A stretch of DNA of 47,775 bases. Source: an uncultured Turicimonas sp. Lineage in GTDB: Bacteria; Pseudomonadota; Gammaproteobacteria; Burkholderiales; Burkholderiaceae_F. The notes under the pieces are model-generated. The model was not told the DNA's origin, searched no databases, and saw only the letters and a program-made list of their open reading frames with translations. The position numbers were made by a program, and so were the translations under genes. This document shows positions 45,880 through 47,775 of the stretch, piece by piece. The stretch spans positions 1-47,775 of the forward strand of contig CANTYJ010000023.1 in the NCBI GenBank assembly GCA_947854175.1, read 5' to 3'. Each line of letters opens with the position of its first letter. The first letter of the stretch is position 1.

Positions 45880-46569
45880 ATGAATACTTCAGTCTTAGTT
45901 GTTGAAGATGAACATGCCATCCGGGAGCTTTTAGTCTTCACCTGTGAAAACTCTGGAATGGAAGTTAGAGGAGCTTCTAACGTTGCCGAAGCAAGAAAAA
46001 TGCTGGAAGCCAAAATTCCTGACATTATTTTGCTGGACTGGATGCTTCCAGATTGCTCGGGGCTTGAGTGGCTAAAGGAAATCAGGAAATCGGAATTTTA
46101 TAAAAAAATACCGGTCATCATGGTTACAGCAAGAAGTCTGGAAGATGATAAGGTAATCGGACTTGAAAAAGGAGCAGATGATTACATCGTAAAACCGTTT
46201 TCTCCTAAAGAATTAATAGCGAGAATTAAAGCGGTCATTCGCCGCCATGGTTCTGAAAACGAAGAGAAGAAAATCATAAAGTGTGGTGATTTGACAATGG
46301 ATCCCCAGGATTTTGAAGTTTTTGTCAAAGATAAAAAGATTAATCTTAGCGTTGTCGAATTTAAAATCTTGTTTCTTCTTGCAAGTCATCCGGGCCGAGT
46401 TTATTCAAGATCACAGGTCATTGATAATGTCTGGGGGTACGGAGCAGATATTGATGAACGGACAATTGACGTTCACATGCTCAGGCTAAGAAAGCAGCTA
46501 GCCGATACATCAATGAAGCATTTTGTCGAAACAGTTAGAGGTCTGGGCTACAAAGCGATTAAACAATGA
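45880..46569 (+). CDS. phoB: PhoB-type response regulator
   Basis: Predicted activator of the phosphate-starvation response. The 229-residue product has a receiver domain (about 1-120; VEDEHAIRELL, phospho-acceptor in ILLDWMLPDCSG, Lys in IVKPFSPKEL). An OmpR-type winged helix follows (about 135-229; LSVVEFKILFLLASHPGRVYSR, ERTIDVHMLRLRKQL, ETVRGLGYK). AAGGA precedes the ATG. Its stop overlaps the phoR start (ATGA), the standard PhoBR arrangement. No pst transport genes are in view. Confidence 0.93.
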   Translation: MNTSVLVVEDEHAIRELLVFTCENSGMEVRGASNVAEARKMLEAKIPDIILLDWMLPDCSGLEWLKEIRKSEFYKKIPVIMVTARSLEDDKVIGLEKGADDYIVKPFSPKELIARIKAVIRRHGSENEEKKIIKCGDLTMDPQDFEVFVKDKKINLSVVEFKILFLLASHPGRVYSRSQVIDNVWGYGADIDERTIDVHMLRLRKQLADTSMKHFVETVRGLGYKAIKQ

Positions 46570-47633
46570 AAGAACCCGTTCAGAAGAATTTAAAAGACGA
46601 AAAAAAATTACAAAAAAAAGTAATTAAATCTGAGGGTAAGGAGCTCAGATTTAAGCAGACATTGAGATCTCTGCCGGATGGCGTGATCCTTATGTCGGAT
46701 AGTTGGGATATTCAGTGGATGAATCCTATAGCAGAGAGAGATCTTCATCTGAATGCCGAGCACGATGTGGGGAAAAAAATTCACGCCTGCTACCCTAATG
46801 GAGAACTTCTCAAAAATATCCTGAAAGGGAAAAGACAGATAGAGACGCAGAATATCCATGGGAGGATTATTGAAATCCGTGTTATTTCTGCCGGCACAAA
46901 ATACAAAGTGCTGGTGACACGTGATGTTACCGAAGAAAAGCGTTCTGAAGAGTTTAGAAGAGACTTCGTTGCCAACGTATCTCATGAATTGCGGACTCCC
47001 CTGACTGTCATTAAAGGCTTTCTCGAGTTATCTGAAGACTGGCAACTGACAGAACAACAGAAGAAGCATCTTCAATTGATGTATGAGCAAGTTGAAAGAA
47101 TGGGAGCTTTAGTCAATGATCTTTTGACTTTATCCAGGCTAGAGCGAGATTCTGCGCCGGCAGCCAAAGAACCGATTAATTTAATCAAATTACTGACAGA
47201 ATCGGCCATAGACGGTCGTTTTATCTCTCAAGGAAACCACTCCATTATCTTAGAGCACTTGGATAATGCAACTGTTCTTGGTGATCCGGTAGAAATGAAA
47301 AGTGCCATTATTAATCTCGTTAGTAACGCCGTCCGCTATACGCCTCAGGGAGGACAAATTACAATTTCTTCCCACAGAAGTGAAGATGGGCTGGTGATTT
47401 CTGTAAAAGATAACGGTATTGGGATTGCTCAGGAGGCAATTCCCAGGGTTACAGAAAGATTTTACCGGGTCGATAAGTCAAGAAGCCGTGAGACCGGAGG
47501 AACCGGTCTAGGATTGGCTATCGTTAAACATGTTTTATTCCGGCATCAGTCTCATTTGAAGATAACTTCTGAGTTAGGTAAAGGTTCAAACTTTCAAATC
47601 GTGATCCCAAATGACCGAATTCTGTGGAATTGA
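46566..47633 (+). CDS. phoR: PhoR-like sensor histidine kinase without visible membrane segments
   Basis: Kinase partner of PhoB. The 355-residue product has a basic, Lys-rich N terminus (about 1-30) and a PAS-like domain (about 35-120; LPDGVILMSDSWDIQWMN). The HisKA domain has VSHELRTPLTVIKGFLEL (about 140-157) and the ATPase domain has NLVSNAVRYTPQGG, VKDNGIGI and GGTGLGLAIVKHV. Unlike E. coli PhoR, which has two membrane segments before the PAS domain, no hydrophobic stretch is seen here. The phoB overlap leaves no room for an upstream start, so a cytoplasmic kinase is implied. Confidence 0.88.
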   Translation: MKEPVQKNLKDEKKLQKKVIKSEGKELRFKQTLRSLPDGVILMSDSWDIQWMNPIAERDLHLNAEHDVGKKIHACYPNGELLKNILKGKRQIETQNIHGRIIEIRVISAGTKYKVLVTRDVTEEKRSEEFRRDFVANVSHELRTPLTVIKGFLELSEDWQLTEQQKKHLQLMYEQVERMGALVNDLLTLSRLERDSAPAAKEPINLIKLLTESAIDGRFISQGNHSIILEHLDNATVLGDPVEMKSAIINLVSNAVRYTPQGGQITISSHRSEDGLVISVKDNGIGIAQEAIPRVTERFYRVDKSRSRETGGTGLGLAIVKHVLFRHQSHLKITSELGKGSNFQIVIPNDRILWN

Positions 47634-47675
47634 AGAAATAATTTGTAAATTTATTGAAATATTTTGGGATTGGAC

Positions 47676-47704
47676 TTGTACAGTTAGTTTTTTTAATGTA
47701 TAGT
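47676..47704 (+). promoter_or_regulatory. Sigma-70-type promoter of tRNA-Pro
   Basis: TTGTAC (47676-47681) and TATAGT (47699-47704) are separated by exactly 17 bases, and the tRNA starts 14 bases after the -10 element. Confidence 0.7.
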
Positions 47705-47717
47705 ATCGCTTCCTTGA

Positions 47718-47775
47718 CGGGGTGTAGCGTAGTCTGGTAGCGCGCCTGCTTTGGGAGCAGGATGTCGGGAGTTCG
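47718..47775 (+). tRNA. tRNA-Pro(TGG), cut by the window edge
   Basis: Starts CGGGGTGTA, then a D arm (GCGTAGTCTGGTAGCGC), then an anticodon arm CCTGC-TTTGGGA-GCAGG with anticodon TGG. The variable region and GTTCG of the T arm follow. The 3' part of the T arm and acceptor stem lie outside the window. Confidence 0.93.

Overview
The window looks like a chromosomal segment of a low-GC, anaerobic, gut-type betaproteobacterium. The best guess is Burkholderiales, Sutterellaceae, near Parasutterella/Turicimonas; this is inferred from gene content and protein style, not from a database search. The housekeeping genes give the lineage signal: the end of the alpha ribosomal operon (rpsD-rpoA-rplQ), the engB-hemB and folP-glmM pairs, and lptM-lysA. 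A dense set of periplasmic flavoprotein reductases, tetraheme cytochromes, a molybdoenzyme and rubrerythrin points to a life that respires many organic electron acceptors without oxygen.

Layout. 1-2851: rpsD, rpoA, rplQ, hslR. 2792-4585: a broken DUF4143-type ATPase gene lying between two diverged copies of the hslR 3' end plus its downstream spacer. 4572-5414: a Crp/Fnr-like regulator. 5438-8542 (minus strand): a porin, a Tat-exported flavoprotein and a tetraheme cytochrome c in one apparent operon. 8803-12350: a Tat-exported molybdopterin oxidoreductase, a four-cluster Fe-S subunit and a TorD-like chaperone. 12474-15225: a Tat-exported C45-family Ntn hydrolase, a periplasmic protein of unknown function and rubrerythrin. 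15380-19280: guaC, ppk2, engB, hemB. 19359-35062: a respiratory island with six more flavoproteins, one more tetraheme cytochrome and two TtrS/TtrR-like two-component systems. 35395-41626: a lipoprotein gene and a giant autotransporter whose reading frame is broken at a run of nine G just after the signal peptide. 41783-47633: lysA and lptM (minus), then folP, glmM, phoB, phoR (plus). A tRNA-Pro(TGG) runs off the right edge.

How the parts may work together. The flavoproteins resemble soluble fumarate reductase (FccA) and related 2-enoate reductases. They would receive electrons in the periplasm from small tetraheme cytochromes. Only two of the seven keep the FccA-type His/Arg active-site signature, and the rest fall into at least three other signature classes, so the set probably covers several different acceptors. 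Two sensor kinases with PhnD-like periplasmic binding domains sit inside the island and could match supply of an acceptor to expression of its reductase. Two pairs of 10-bp TAC-N4-GTA palindromes upstream of reductase genes are candidate operators for the FixJ/TtrR-type regulators.

The observations most worth follow-up are the poly-G switch in the autotransporter, the paired palindromes with the two sensor systems, and the duplicated hslR tail around the decayed ATPase gene.
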